Below, piece after piece: positions 1 to 9,993 of a stretch of DNA of 64,000 bases. A program made the translations under genes and the position numbers. Each line of letters starts with the position of its first letter. Position 1 is the stretch's first letter. Source of the stretch: CAZCEC01 sp964497615 (GTDB lineage Bacteria; Chloroflexota; Anaerolineae; Anaerolineales; UBA6663); the NCBI GenBank assembly GCA_964497615.1, contig CAZCEC010000001.1, positions 124,001-188,000 on the forward strand, given 5' to 3'. The notes beneath the pieces are model-generated. The model was not told where the DNA came from, made no database searches, and saw only the letters and a list, made by a program, of their open reading frames with translations.

Positions 1-618
1 TTGAAGTACCGCCTCTTCACGGCCCTGGAATTGCCCGCCCACCTGCAAGCCAGGCTGGCGGAGCTTCAGACGGTGTTTTCGGCCCAACTGCCGCCCCGCG
101 TGGTGCGCTGGGTCAAGCCCGACGGCATCCACTTGACTCTTAAGTTCTACGGTGATGTGCGTGCCGAGCGAGTGTCCGAGTTTGAAGCCGCCCTCGACCG
201 CGCCGCGAGTCGGGCCGGCGCTGCGGCGGCGGTGGGGCCCCTCACGCTGCGTGGTCTGGGCGTCTTTCCCTCACCATCGCGCCCACAGGTGCTGTGGGTG
301 GGGCTGGAGGGCGATCTCGCGCCCTTGCACCGGCTGCAATTGGCGATTGAGGCCGAAGCGGAGGCGCTCGGCTATCCGCCGGATGAGCGGCCCTTTACGC
401 CTCACCTGACCCTTGGCCGGGTGCGCGCTCGCCTGGCGCCCGCTGAGTTGGAAGCGCTGTTGGCGTTCCTGCGCCGGGCCCACGCCGAGCCCTTGGGCGA
501 GTTCCGGCCATCGGTGCTGAGTCTCATGTCCAGCGACCGCCGCCCCATGGGTGCCGTCTACACTTCCATCCACGCTGTTGCCCTGGACCACAAGGAGAGA
601 GCATCTGGAACCGCTTGA
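1..618 (+). CDS. thpR: RNA 2',3'-cyclic phosphodiesterase (2H family)
   Basis: A 205-residue protein of the 2H phosphoesterase superfamily, which opens 2',3'-cyclic phosphates at RNA ends (formerly '2'-5' RNA ligase'). The two diagnostic HxTx motifs are present: HLTL at about residues 44-47 and HLTL at about 135-138, about 90 residues apart as usual. The N-terminus (KYRLFTALELP) matches the usual family start, so the TTG at base 1 is a plausible start, but the window edge prevents excluding an upstream one. The 3' end overlaps the start region of rsfS, so the two are probably co-transcribed. Confidence 0.9.
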   Translation: MKYRLFTALELPAHLQARLAELQTVFSAQLPPRVVRWVKPDGIHLTLKFYGDVRAERVSEFEAALDRAASRAGAAAAVGPLTLRGLGVFPSPSRPQVLWVGLEGDLAPLHRLQLAIEAEAEALGYPPDERPFTPHLTLGRVRARLAPAELEALLAFLRRAHAEPLGEFRPSVLSLMSSDRRPMGAVYTSIHAVALDHKERASGTA

Positions 619-952
619 TCTCGCCCGCAGCCTGGTCGCCGCCCTCGAAGACAAGAAGGCCGAAGACATCCTCCTCCTCGACCTGCGCGGCCAATCCATC
701 TTCACCGATTACTTTGTTATATGCACCGGCACCAGCGAGCGCCAGCTCGGCGCGCTGGCCGAGGCCGTTGCCGAGACGGCCCGCAAGGCCCACCGCCTCA
801 AGGCGCCCCGCACCGAAGGGCACGCCGCCGGCGGCTGGCTGCTGATGGACTTCGGCAGCGTCATCGTGCACGCCTTTTCGGCCGCTCAGCGCCGCCGGTA
901 TAAGCTGGAAGAGCTGTGGCAGGAGGGGAAGATCGTCGTGCGGATTCAGTAG
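605..952 (+). CDS. rsfS: Ribosomal silencing factor RsfS
   Basis: RsfS/Iojap protein that binds ribosomal protein uL14 and blocks subunit joining under starvation. The body (DLARSLVAALEDKKAEDI, then FTDYFVICTGTSERQ and GWLLMDFGSVIVHAF) is typical. The start is unusual: the only ATG/GTG/TTG in frame upstream is a GTG at 551 inside thpR, without a ribosome-binding site. The sequence AAGGAGAG (592-599) lies 5-7 bases before a CTG at 605, which gives the family-like start L/M-E-P-L-D-L-A-R. I therefore place the start at CTG 605 (115 residues). It overlaps the end of thpR by 14 bases. Confidence 0.85.
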   Translation: MEPLDLARSLVAALEDKKAEDILLLDLRGQSIFTDYFVICTGTSERQLGALAEAVAETARKAHRLKAPRTEGHAAGGWLLMDFGSVIVHAFSAAQRRRYKLEELWQEGKIVVRIQ

Positions 953-978
953 GGACGCCCGCCCACGCGGGCGTCCCT
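951..978. terminator. Bidirectional hairpin between rsfS and ndk
   Basis: A perfect 12-bp inverted repeat (951-962 and 967-978) with a 4-base loop CCAC lies between the convergent rsfS and ndk genes. It starts inside the rsfS stop codon. There is no clear T-run, so it may act as a bidirectional terminator or mRNA end stabiliser. Confidence 0.6.
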
Positions 979-991
979 GCTGGGCAGTCGT

Positions 992-1441
992 CTATTCGAA
1001 GGACCAGCGCTCGCCGTCGCGTTCCCAGGCGACGATCTCGCCTGGCGCAAACCACAGTTTCAACTCGAACTCGGCCGTCTCGGGCTTATCCGAGGCGTGG
1101 ATCAGGTTGCGGCCAATGTCGAGCCCCAGATCGGCGCGGATGGTGCCCGGCGCGGCTGCCGTGGGGTTGGTGGCGCCCACTGTTTGGCGTACCGCCTCGA
1201 TCGCCTTCGAGCCTTCCCAGGCCATCACCACCACCGGCCCCGAAGTAATGTACTGAATCAAGCCCGGATAGAACGGCTTGCCCTGGTGCACGGCATAGTG
1301 CTCCTCGGCCAGCGCCTGGCTGACGGCCTGGAGCTTCAGGCCCGCGAGCCGCAATCCGCGCCGCTCCAGCCGCGCAATGATCTCTCCGACCAGGGACCGC
1401 TGCACGCCGTCGGGCTTGATAATGACAAGTGACTGTTCCAA
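992..1441 (-). CDS. ndk: Nucleoside diphosphate kinase
   Basis: Transfers gamma-phosphate from ATP to NDPs through a phosphohistidine. The 149-residue product has the N-terminal EQSLVIIKPDGVQR signature and the active-site block GRNLIHASD, where the His is the phosphorylated residue. The start is a TTG (1441-1439), five bases after GGAGG. The frame is open further upstream, but only this start gives the canonical M-E-x-S-L-V-I-I-K-P-D N-terminus. It lies downstream of the large TPR protein gene on the same strand, 86 bases away. Confidence 0.93.
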   Translation of the reverse strand: MEQSLVIIKPDGVQRSLVGEIIARLERRGLRLAGLKLQAVSQALAEEHYAVHQGKPFYPGLIQYITSGPVVVMAWEGSKAIEAVRQTVGATNPTAAAPGTIRADLGLDIGRNLIHASDKPETAEFELKLWFAPGEIVAWERDGERWSFE

Positions 1442-1527
1442 CACAACCTCCACTAATGAATTGAGCGGCAAAGTGACGGGCCGGGCACAGCCCGGCCCGC
1501 CTCTGCCTGATTGGGACACGGGCGAGA

Positions 1528-4500
1528 CTAGATCTTTTCGAGCGCCATCCGGTAAGCGTCCAGGGCCTCCGCCAGCCGGTCCTGCCGGGCATAGGCGTCG
1601 CCCAGCACCCGCAGGACGGGCGCAGTTGGCTTCGCCTGGTGCACCAGCGCCTCCATTTCGCGAATGGCCTGGTCCAGGTGCTCGCCGGAAGTGACCCACG
1701 CGCCATAGCGTTCAGCGGCGGCGCTCAGGTCCTGGTCCGCGGCCTGCGTGGCCGGGATAGGTGCGGCAGTCTGCGGCTGCGCCAATGGGCCCGTCGCCCG
1801 GGCCGCTGCCTCCGGCTCCACGCGTTTCGCTTCCAGGCGCTCTTGCACCAACCGGCGCGCGGCCGCCTGCTCGGCGCGCTGCTCCGCGAAGCGGGCCTCG
1901 ATCTCGGCCTCGCGTTCGCGCCGCGTGGCCGCCAGCCGTTCCGCCAGCCGCGCCAACCGATCCAGGTCCCCCGTCTGTGGCCGGTCGCTGGATGGCTGTT
2001 CCATCGGCGGTTCGGCCTGCGCCGCCGCCTTGGCCGCCTGAAGTTCCGCTTCAGCCGGCAATTGGGCTTCGGCTTCGGCGGGCAGCCACTCTGGAGGCGC
2101 AAAGGCTTCTGCGGGCTCAGGCTCCGGCAAGGGTTCTGGCTCCGCCTCCTGCTCGGCCTGGGCCGCAATCCAGGCCGGGGTGTCCGTCACCTGGTCCTCG
2201 GGCGCCGTCATCAGTTCGTCGGCCAGGGCGCCCTGGCGCGCCGCCAGCCCTTCCAGCCAGCGCATGGCTTCGTCATCGGCTACCAGTTGGGTCGCCGGTG
2301 CCTCTACCTCGGCGGGGCGTTCGGCTTCCACGGCCGCTGGCATGCCCTCAGGCTCACCTGGGACCAGCGCGGCCAGGCCAGCCAGCGCGGCCAGGTCGAC
2401 CTGAAGATCGGGCTCCAACGCCTCGTCGCCGGCCTCTGCTTCAGCCAGGCCCATTTCGCCTTCGACCTCCAGGTCTTCTCCTTCGGCCTCAGCCCACTCT
2501 TGCGCCAGTAGGGCCTCCGGCCCCGTCAGGGCCTTCAGCCACGCTGGCGTCTCGGCCGGCCGATCCTCAGGCTCGGTGATCAATTCTTCCGGCTTCGCGC
2601 CTTGCCGTGCGGCCAGGCCTTCCATCCAGCGGAGCGCCTCATCCGCGTCAAGCTCGCCTAGTTCGGTCCCGGCTTGGGCCGCCTCGCCCTGGACCGTCTC
2701 CAAGTTGGCCGGTTCTTCTATCGCTGCGCGCGGCATTTCTTCGATTGGCTCGCCAATCGTCGGGAGAGGCAGCTTGGTCGGTGCCGTGTCGGCCAACTCG
2801 TCGGCCGGCATGGCCTGTTCGACCTTGCCCAGCCACTCCTCCAAGGACGGCGCGCCCTCGGCCGGCATCGCCGCCACGGGCTCGCCTGCTTCGCTTGGCG
2901 CGGCCGTCTGCCTCTCGGCCTCTTCCGGCGCCAGCATGCCGGTCGGCGCCGGCTCCTCTACTTCAGGCGGGACGTAAGCCGGCATCGAGAGGGCACCTGC
3001 GTCGCCTTGCTGTGCCGCGATCCAACTGGGCGTCTCGGTCGGTCGGTCTTCCGGCGCCGTGATCAACTCCTCGGGCCGTGCGCCATGCTGGGCCGCCAGG
3101 CTCTCCATCCAGCGCAGCGCCTCATCCTCGTCAATGACGCCGATGTCCGCCTGGCTCGTTGGTTCGCCTCCCTCCGCCATCATCGCGGCTGGCTCCGCTG
3201 ATGCGGCCTCGGCTTCGGACGCGTCCGGTTCCGTGGGGCGCGTTTGCTCAGGCACGCCTGGCTGCCTGTCCTTGGCCGACAGCCAGGACACAATGGTGTC
3301 GGTCGCGCCAGGGCTTTCAGCCTGCGCCCACGGCGGCAGGTCTGTCGCCGTCTCTGGCGTTGGGCTCTCCGCGCTGCTGATCGGTTGCGCGGACCCCTCA
3401 CTGGATGGCGGCACGGGTTCTTCGGCTGCCGGGACGTCCTCGGCCGCGAGTGGCATCCCTTCAGCCGCGCCAGCGCGCAGCCATTCGGGCGCGTCCTTTG
3501 CCTTCAGCCACGAAGCAATGGTGTCCGTCGGGCCGGGTTCTTCGGCCTGCGCCCACGGGGGGAGCTCGATACCTTCTCCCTGAGCCAGGTCGGCTTCGCT
3601 GGCTGGCACCACCAGCGAGTCGGCCGCAGCGGCCTCCGCCGGATGCCCGGTCGCGTCACTCATCCACGGCGCGACGCCTTCACTTAGTTCTGCCGCGCTC
3701 AGGTCAGCCAGCCAGGCTGGTGCTTCTTCCTGTTCAATGGGCGCAGCGGTCTCCATCCCAATTGCCGCAACGAAGCTCTCTGGTTCGTCGCTCGTTGGCA
3801 CTGGCTCGGCCTCGCTCGCGGGCGCGGCCTCCGGGTCCGGGCTAATGGGCGCCATCGCCCGCAACCATTCTGGAATGTCGGCCGGCAGCACCAGATCGGG
3901 CTCTTCCGGTTCGTCGCCGAAATCCTCGTCGCTTGCCTCCGCCGCGTCAAACTGGAACGGCTGCTCGGCCCGCGCGATAGCCTCTGCCGAAGCAGGCTGC
4001 AAGTAGTCCGGCAGTTCCGGCAATGGGGCCGAGCCGGGCAGATCTCGCACATCGTCAATCGTCCCGGCGCCGGGCTCTTCGCTTGCCGCCTCTGCGTCCG
4101 GCTGCGGCGCGGATGCCGCCACGCCCCGCAGCCAATCGGGCACGGCCAGTGGGGCAGGGCCCTCAGCCTCCGCGGGAGGCTGGCGGAGCCAGTCGGGCGT
4201 CTCGGTGCTCATTCCTGGCGCCTGCGGCGCTTGCATCTGCGCCTCGTCCAGCTTCGCCTCCGCCGCGGCTGATTGCAGCCACGCCAGTGTCTCCTCGTCC
4301 ACCTCGGTTGGTCCCGCGGGCGGTGCTTGTGCCTCCGGCGGGCTCGCCTCCAATGGGGGCCCCACCCGCATCCATTCGGGCAGGTCGGCAGTCCCCAGGT
4401 CGCTGCCCGCGGCCGTCCGCAGCCACTCGGGCACGTCCTCGCCCGGCTCCAGTACGTTCATCGCAGAGCTGGCCGGTTCCGCGGGTTTCAGCCAATCGGG

Positions 4501-6252
4501 GATGTCCGCCTGCGCCAACGCCGGCTCCTCACCCTCTTCTGCGGGTGACTGGGCCGCGGGCCAGTCTGCTGCCGCCGCTTCCACGGGCGCCGCCGTTGTT
4601 GGCGGCATCGCCGTCAAGGTATCGTCCAGCGCGGCGGTCGGGGCCGCTCCCTCGCTGGCCTCGGCCAACCGGCTGTCGTCGAGCGCGGCGCTGGACTCAG
4701 CCGGCGCGTCGCCCACCGGCCGCATCCACTCGGGCAACTCGTCCGCCGGCTGCGCCTCGCCCGCTGGCTGCATCCAGGCGGGCGCCTCGTCCTCGGCCTG
4801 CGGCTCAATGGCCACGATTGTGGCTTCGTCCGCTGGCCGCGTCCAATCGGGCACCTCATCCTCGGCCGGCGCCGCCTCCGCCGCCGGCCGCATCCAGGCC
4901 GGTAATTCACCTTCGTCCAGCGCCGCCGCCTCACCTGCTGCCTCAGCAGTGGGCTGCTCGGCCGCCTGGTCAGGTGATCCCGCGACGGCCGCGGCTGTGC
5001 CCGCTGCCCCGAGGGTCAGGCTGGCCAGCCAGTCGGGCAACCCTTCATCATCTTCAGCCGGCGCCGCCGCCTCGCCGATGGGCCGGGTGGCTGGCTCCTT
5101 GAAGGCTGGCACCATCCAATCCGGCACTGCCTCGGACTCCAATGGACCCGTCGCTGTCCGCAGCCATTCGGGTAGGTCTTCGTTGGCGGGCTGGCTGCTT
5201 GGCAGGCTGGCATCCGTCACACCCAGGCTGTTGAGCCAGTCTGGTGCGCCGGACCCCGCCTCGGCTGGCCGGTCGCCGGCCGGTGCCTGTGGCTGAAGGT
5301 CGCGCAGCCAATCCGGCAATTCTGCCGCTGCTGGCATATCGGCTGGCGAGATAGGGGCTTCTGGTTCTCCTCCCAGCCAGTCCGGTGTGCCGGTTGAGGT
5401 CTGCGTCTTGGGCTCTTCGAACTGGGCCCCTATGGACGTCAGCCAATCCGGTGACCCGCTGTCGTCGGTGCCCGGCACATAGTCCAGGCGCTGGAGCATT
5501 ACCTTGCCGGCCTCGACCCGATGCGCAGACGCCCCGTTCCGCCCTGGTTCAATGAATGCCTCGTAGGGGTCGAGCGCCTCCAGCCGCTGCCGATAGGCGG
5601 CCGCCTCCGCCCCCCGTCCCTGTTCACGGAACACAGCGGAAAGAATTCGGTTGGCTTCGATGCTGTAGGGCAACTTTTGCAGGATGCCGGCGCACGCCTG
5701 GGCGGCCTCAGCCGGCTGGCCAGACTGCCAGTACACGCGCGCCAGCACTGTGAGCAAGTCCACGCGCTCTGGATCTTCGTCCAGCGCGCTCTTCAACTCC
5801 GCTTCGGCTTGCAGAAACAGCCCGCCCTGGCTGTACATGCGCGCCAGCGCGCCGCGCGTCAGCCGCGCCTTGGCTGGCGTCACCCCGTCTCGCCGGCCGT
5901 ACAGCCGGCACAACTCCTGCTGGATAGCGCCATTGGAGGGCGAAGCCTCGAAGGCGCGTTCCATGTGCCAGATGGCCGCGTCGAGGTTGGCCTCGTCTTC
6001 TCGGACGATGGCCATGCCCACATGGGAGATGAAGTCGTCCGGCGCTACCGACAGCACCCGCTGAAAGATGTCGGCAGCATCCGTGTGGCGGTTTTTCTCC
6101 AAAAGCGCCTTGCCCAGCATCCGGTACGTATCCAGGTGTTTGGGATACAGTCCCAGGATGTGCCGGCAATGGGCCAGCACCTCGTCGGTCTGCCTGCGCT
6201 CGATGAGGCTGTCTAACTGTTCAACGTAGGTGCGGAGGGCAATTTCGGACAT
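1528..6252 (-). CDS. Giant TPR protein with PDWL/PEWL repeat region
   Basis: A 1574-residue acidic, Ala/Pro/Glu-rich protein of unknown function. Residues about 1-225 form tetratricopeptide repeats (LGKALLEKNRHTDAADIFQRV, AELKSALDEDPERVDLLTVLARVYW). The central ~1150 residues are low-complexity and punctuated by more than 30 short Trp motifs such as PDWLTSIG, LPEWLRTA, LPPWAQAE, ALRWMEGLAARQGA and TPAWIAAQ. A Lys/Arg/Glu coiled segment and a final TPR-like helix pair (AERYGAWVTSGEHLDQAI, LRVLGDAYARQDRLAEALDAYRMAL) close the protein. No signal peptide or membrane segment is visible. The architecture suggests a scaffold: TPR ends bind partners, and the Trp motifs may be docking peptides or self-recognition elements. 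The function is not known. Confidence 0.85.
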   Translation of the reverse strand: MSEIALRTYVEQLDSLIERRQTDEVLAHCRHILGLYPKHLDTYRMLGKALLEKNRHTDAADIFQRVLSVAPDDFISHVGMAIVREDEANLDAAIWHMERAFEASPSNGAIQQELCRLYGRRDGVTPAKARLTRGALARMYSQGGLFLQAEAELKSALDEDPERVDLLTVLARVYWQSGQPAEAAQACAGILQKLPYSIEANRILSAVFREQGRGAEAAAYRQRLEALDPYEAFIEPGRNGASAHRVEAGKVMLQRLDYVPGTDDSGSPDWLTSIGAQFEEPKTQTSTGTPDWLGGEPEAPISPADMPAAAELPDWLRDLQPQAPAGDRPAEAGSGAPDWLNSLGVTDASLPSSQPANEDLPEWLRTATGPLESEAVPDWMVPAFKEPATRPIGEAAAPAEDDEGLPDWLASLTLGAAGTAAAVAGSPDQAAEQPTAEAAGEAAALDEGELPAWMRPAAEAAPAEDEVPDWTRPADEATIVAIEPQAEDEAPAWMQPAGEAQPADELPEWMRPVGDAPAESSAALDDSRLAEASEGAAPTAALDDTLTAMPPTTAAPVEAAAADWPAAQSPAEEGEEPALAQADIPDWLKPAEPASSAMNVLEPGEDVPEWLRTAAGSDLGTADLPEWMRVGPPLEASPPEAQAPPAGPTEVDEETLAWLQSAAAEAKLDEAQMQAPQAPGMSTETPDWLRQPPAEAEGPAPLAVPDWLRGVAASAPQPDAEAASEEPGAGTIDDVRDLPGSAPLPELPDYLQPASAEAIARAEQPFQFDAAEASDEDFGDEPEEPDLVLPADIPEWLRAMAPISPDPEAAPASEAEPVPTSDEPESFVAAIGMETAAPIEQEEAPAWLADLSAAELSEGVAPWMSDATGHPAEAAAADSLVVPASEADLAQGEGIELPPWAQAEEPGPTDTIASWLKAKDAPEWLRAGAAEGMPLAAEDVPAAEEPVPPSSEGSAQPISSAESPTPETATDLPPWAQAESPGATDTIVSWLSAKDRQPGVPEQTRPTEPDASEAEAASAEPAAMMAEGGEPTSQADIGVIDEDEALRWMESLAAQHGARPEELITAPEDRPTETPSWIAAQQGDAGALSMPAYVPPEVEEPAPTGMLAPEEAERQTAAPSEAGEPVAAMPAEGAPSLEEWLGKVEQAMPADELADTAPTKLPLPTIGEPIEEMPRAAIEEPANLETVQGEAAQAGTELGELDADEALRWMEGLAARQGAKPEELITEPEDRPAETPAWLKALTGPEALLAQEWAEAEGEDLEVEGEMGLAEAEAGDEALEPDLQVDLAALAGLAALVPGEPEGMPAAVEAERPAEVEAPATQLVADDEAMRWLEGLAARQGALADELMTAPEDQVTDTPAWIAAQAEQEAEPEPLPEPEPAEAFAPPEWLPAEAEAQLPAEAELQAAKAAAQAEPPMEQPSSDRPQTGDLDRLARLAERLAATRREREAEIEARFAEQRAEQAAARRLVQERLEAKRVEPEAAARATGPLAQPQTAAPIPATQAADQDLSAAAERYGAWVTSGEHLDQAIREMEALVHQAKPTAPVLRVLGDAYARQDRLAEALDAYRMALEKI

Positions 6253-6316
6253 AATTCACTCGACTTTCCGCGCGTCGCGGGCAGTATGCCCCTAATCTGC
6301 CGAAATTGCAATCATC

Positions 6317-7357
<1,041 letters not shown>

Positions 7358-7364
7358 GGCAGAG

Positions 7365-7403
7365 ATTGGAGACTAGAGATATGGTGAATCTCTAATCTCC
7401 AAT
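7365..7403 (-). terminator. Hairpin between hppA and the deacetylase gene
   Basis: A 16-bp near-perfect inverted repeat (7365-7380 and 7388-7403, one G/A difference that can pair as G-U in RNA) with a 7-base loop. It ends 8 bases before the deacetylase ATG, so it buries the GGAGA-like bases that would serve as its ribosome-binding site. It could terminate hppA transcription or gate translation of the downstream gene. Confidence 0.5.
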
Positions 7404-7419
7404 CTCCAAGTGACGGTTC

Positions 7420-9765
7420 CTACGCCTTCAGCTCAGGCGCTGGCGCCTTCGACCGCATGATGGCCCAGGCCAGCAGGCCCAGCATGGCGACGATCGCCAC
7501 CCAGATGGCGACGGTGGTGCCGCCCGTGGCCTTGGCATATTGAACCACAATGGGCGCCACGATCACCGATACCAGGTTCACTACCTTGATCATCGGGTTT
7601 AGAGCCGGGCCAGCCGTGTCCTTCATCGGGTCGCCCACGGTGTCGCCCACCACGCCCGCCTTGTGCCGCTCGGAGCCCTTGCCGGAGTTCTTGGCGGGGT
7701 CCTTGGGCTCATCTTCGATCAGCTTCTTGGCGTTATCCCAGGCGCCGCCCGCGTTGTTCATAAACACCGCTAGCAACTGGCCCGATACAATGATGCCGGC
7801 CAGGAAGCCGCCCAGCGCCTCCACCTGCAGCATCAGCCCCACCACAATCGGCGTGACGATGCCCAACAGCGCCAGGCTCACCAGCTCCTTCTGCGCCGCT
7901 GACGTGGAAATGGACACCGCCTGCCGGTAATCCGGCTTGACCTTGTTTTCCAGCACGCCCAGCCGGAATTGCCGGCGCGCCTCCAGCACGATCAGCGCCG
8001 AGGCGCGGCTGACCGCCTGGATGGCGAACGACGAAAACAGCCACGGCAGAGCGCCGCCGATCAACATGCCTACAAACACCTGCGGGATGTCCACCCGGAT
8101 GCCGAGTGCCAGGATGCGGGCCTCCTCGAGAATGCCTTGCGCCTCCTGCGCCCGGCTCACATCCACCAGGAACGAGCCAAACAGGGCCACCGCCGCGATC
8201 ACGGCCGAGCCGATGGCGACGCCCTTGGTGATAGCCTTCGTGGTATTGCCCACGGCGTCCAAGTCGGCCATGGTCTGCTGGGCCTTCTTCGTCTCCGCGT
8301 CTTCCTGGCCCGACCACGCCATCTCGCCGATGCCGTTCGCATTGTCCGCGATCGGGCCGAACGAGTCCATGGCCACGTTGTTGCCCGTTAAGGTCAGCAT
8401 TCCGATGCCCGTCATCGCCACCCCGTACAGCACAAACGTGGCGCTCAGGCTGGCCGGCGCGCCCGCCGGCAGTTCAATGGTCCCGAAAATAAAGATCGAG
8501 GCCACGATCGTCAACGCGATGACCACCACCGACCACACCGATGACTCGTACCCCGCCGATATCCCTTGCAGGATAAGGGTGGCCGGGCCCGTATCGGCCG
8601 CTTTCTTGATCTCCTTCACCGGCGCGCCATGGGTGCCAGTGAAGTATTCGGTGAGCCGATCAATCAGGATGGCGAGCAATACGCCCACGCCCACCGCCAG
8701 CGGCGCTCGCCACCAGCCGCCCCACGCACCCATCGCATCCGTGTTAAGGTAGAAGAAGCCAGCGGCGAAGAACATGACGGCCGAGATGGCGGCCGACGAC
8801 AGGAAACCGCGGAAGATGGCCGCCATCGCGTCGCCGCCCGAGGCCGGCGCCCGCACCGCGTAGGTGCCGATGATGGACGACAGCACACCGATCCCGCGCA
8901 CAATCAGCGGGTAGATGATCCACTCCAGTTGCCCGGTGGCATGCCACAGCGCCAGGCCGAGAATCAAGCCCGACACGATGGTCACTTCGTAGCTCTCAAA
9001 AATGTCGGCCGCCATGCCGGCGCAGTCGCCCACGTTATCGCCCACCAGGTCGGCCACCACCGCCGGGTTGCGCGGGTCATCCTCCGGCAGGCCCTGCTCG
9101 ACCTTGCCCACCAGGTCGGCGCCCACATCGGCCGCTTTGGTGAAGATGCCGCCGCCCACGCGCATGAACAGCGCCAGCAGGGTGCCGCCAAAGCCAAAGC
9201 CCAGCAAGGCGTCCGGCGCGGCGATGCCCAAGATGATGAAGATGACGGTGCCGCCCAGCAGGCCCAGCCCGTCGGTCAGCATGCCGGTGATGGTGCCGGC
9301 GCGGTAGGCAATCCGCAGCGCGCCGCCAAACGACTTGCGCGACTCGGCCGCCACGCGCACATTGGCTTCCACCGCCATGCGCATGCCGATCTGGCCAACC
9401 GCCAGGGAGAACCCTGCGCCCATCACAAAGGCCACCGCGCGCGCCAGGCCGATGATCAGCCGCACCGTGCTTTCCGGCTGGCCCTCAAAGCGCTCCAGCG
9501 CCTCCGGGGTGGGGGGCACGATATAGACTGAGAAGAACAGGGCCACCGTCAGGATGGCGATGAGCGGCAGGATGGACTTCAGTTGGCGCGCCAAATAGGC
9601 GTCTGCGCCTTCCTTGATCCACCCCCACACCTCCTGCATCTTGGCGGTGCCCTTGTCTTCCCGCAGAATCTGGCTGCGCAGGAAGATCGCGTACGCCAGG
9701 CCCAGGACAGCCACGCCCAGGACGCTGTAGATCGCGATCTGTTCAAATGAATTGAGACCTTGCAT
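7420..9765 (-). CDS. hppA: Membrane-bound proton-pumping pyrophosphatase, K+-independent type
   Basis: A 781-residue, roughly 16-helix integral membrane enzyme that couples PPi hydrolysis to H+ export. The catalytic block DVGADLVGKVEQGLPEDD, followed by NPAVVADLVGDNVGDCAGMAAD, is intact, as are the later GNNVAMDSFGPIADNANG and DNAKKLIEDE/GDTVGDPMKDTAGP blocks. The K+-selectivity position reads GNTTKAITKG: Lys (rather than Ala, GNTTAA) is the established mark of K+-independent H+-PPases. The ATG is preceded by GGAGAAGAG and a good promoter lies about 95 bases upstream. Confidence 0.97.
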   Translation of the reverse strand: MQGLNSFEQIAIYSVLGVAVLGLAYAIFLRSQILREDKGTAKMQEVWGWIKEGADAYLARQLKSILPLIAILTVALFFSVYIVPPTPEALERFEGQPESTVRLIIGLARAVAFVMGAGFSLAVGQIGMRMAVEANVRVAAESRKSFGGALRIAYRAGTITGMLTDGLGLLGGTVIFIILGIAAPDALLGFGFGGTLLALFMRVGGGIFTKAADVGADLVGKVEQGLPEDDPRNPAVVADLVGDNVGDCAGMAADIFESYEVTIVSGLILGLALWHATGQLEWIIYPLIVRGIGVLSSIIGTYAVRAPASGGDAMAAIFRGFLSSAAISAVMFFAAGFFYLNTDAMGAWGGWWRAPLAVGVGVLLAILIDRLTEYFTGTHGAPVKEIKKAADTGPATLILQGISAGYESSVWSVVVIALTIVASIFIFGTIELPAGAPASLSATFVLYGVAMTGIGMLTLTGNNVAMDSFGPIADNANGIGEMAWSGQEDAETKKAQQTMADLDAVGNTTKAITKGVAIGSAVIAAVALFGSFLVDVSRAQEAQGILEEARILALGIRVDIPQVFVGMLIGGALPWLFSSFAIQAVSRASALIVLEARRQFRLGVLENKVKPDYRQAVSISTSAAQKELVSLALLGIVTPIVVGLMLQVEALGGFLAGIIVSGQLLAVFMNNAGGAWDNAKKLIEDEPKDPAKNSGKGSERHKAGVVGDTVGDPMKDTAGPALNPMIKVVNLVSVIVAPIVVQYAKATGGTTVAIWVAIVAMLGLLAWAIMRSKAPAPELKA

Positions 9766-9859
9766 TCTCTTCTCCGTGGAATGTCTTGACGGGCCGGTTC
9801 ACCTGGCCCGTGATGGAGTCAAAAGCGCGCCGAAACCTGCCATTCAGGCGCGAGGCGCG

Positions 9860-9888
9860 ATTGTACCTGTTGGCACAGGAAGTGTCAA
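9860..9888 (-). promoter_or_regulatory. Sigma70-type promoter of hppA
   Basis: On the minus strand, TTGACA (9888-9883), a 17-base spacer and TACAAT (9865-9860) form a near-consensus housekeeping promoter reading toward hppA. The leader is about 90 nt and contains a small GC hairpin (cgggcc/ggcccg, 9790-9810) before the ribosome-binding site. Confidence 0.75.
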
Positions 9889-9993
9889 CTTTTCAATCCC
9901 ACCTTCGGCGGATGTGCGGACTGGCGGCCCGGATAAACTGATAGTGGCCAAACTGGGCCCCAGCCGGGGCTCCACCGCGCCAAGGAGACTGCC

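Noticed and set aside
1639..2511. Long open frames on the plus strand opposite the TPR protein gene
   Set aside because: Arg/Pro/Gly-rich antisense shadows of a repetitive high-GC gene.
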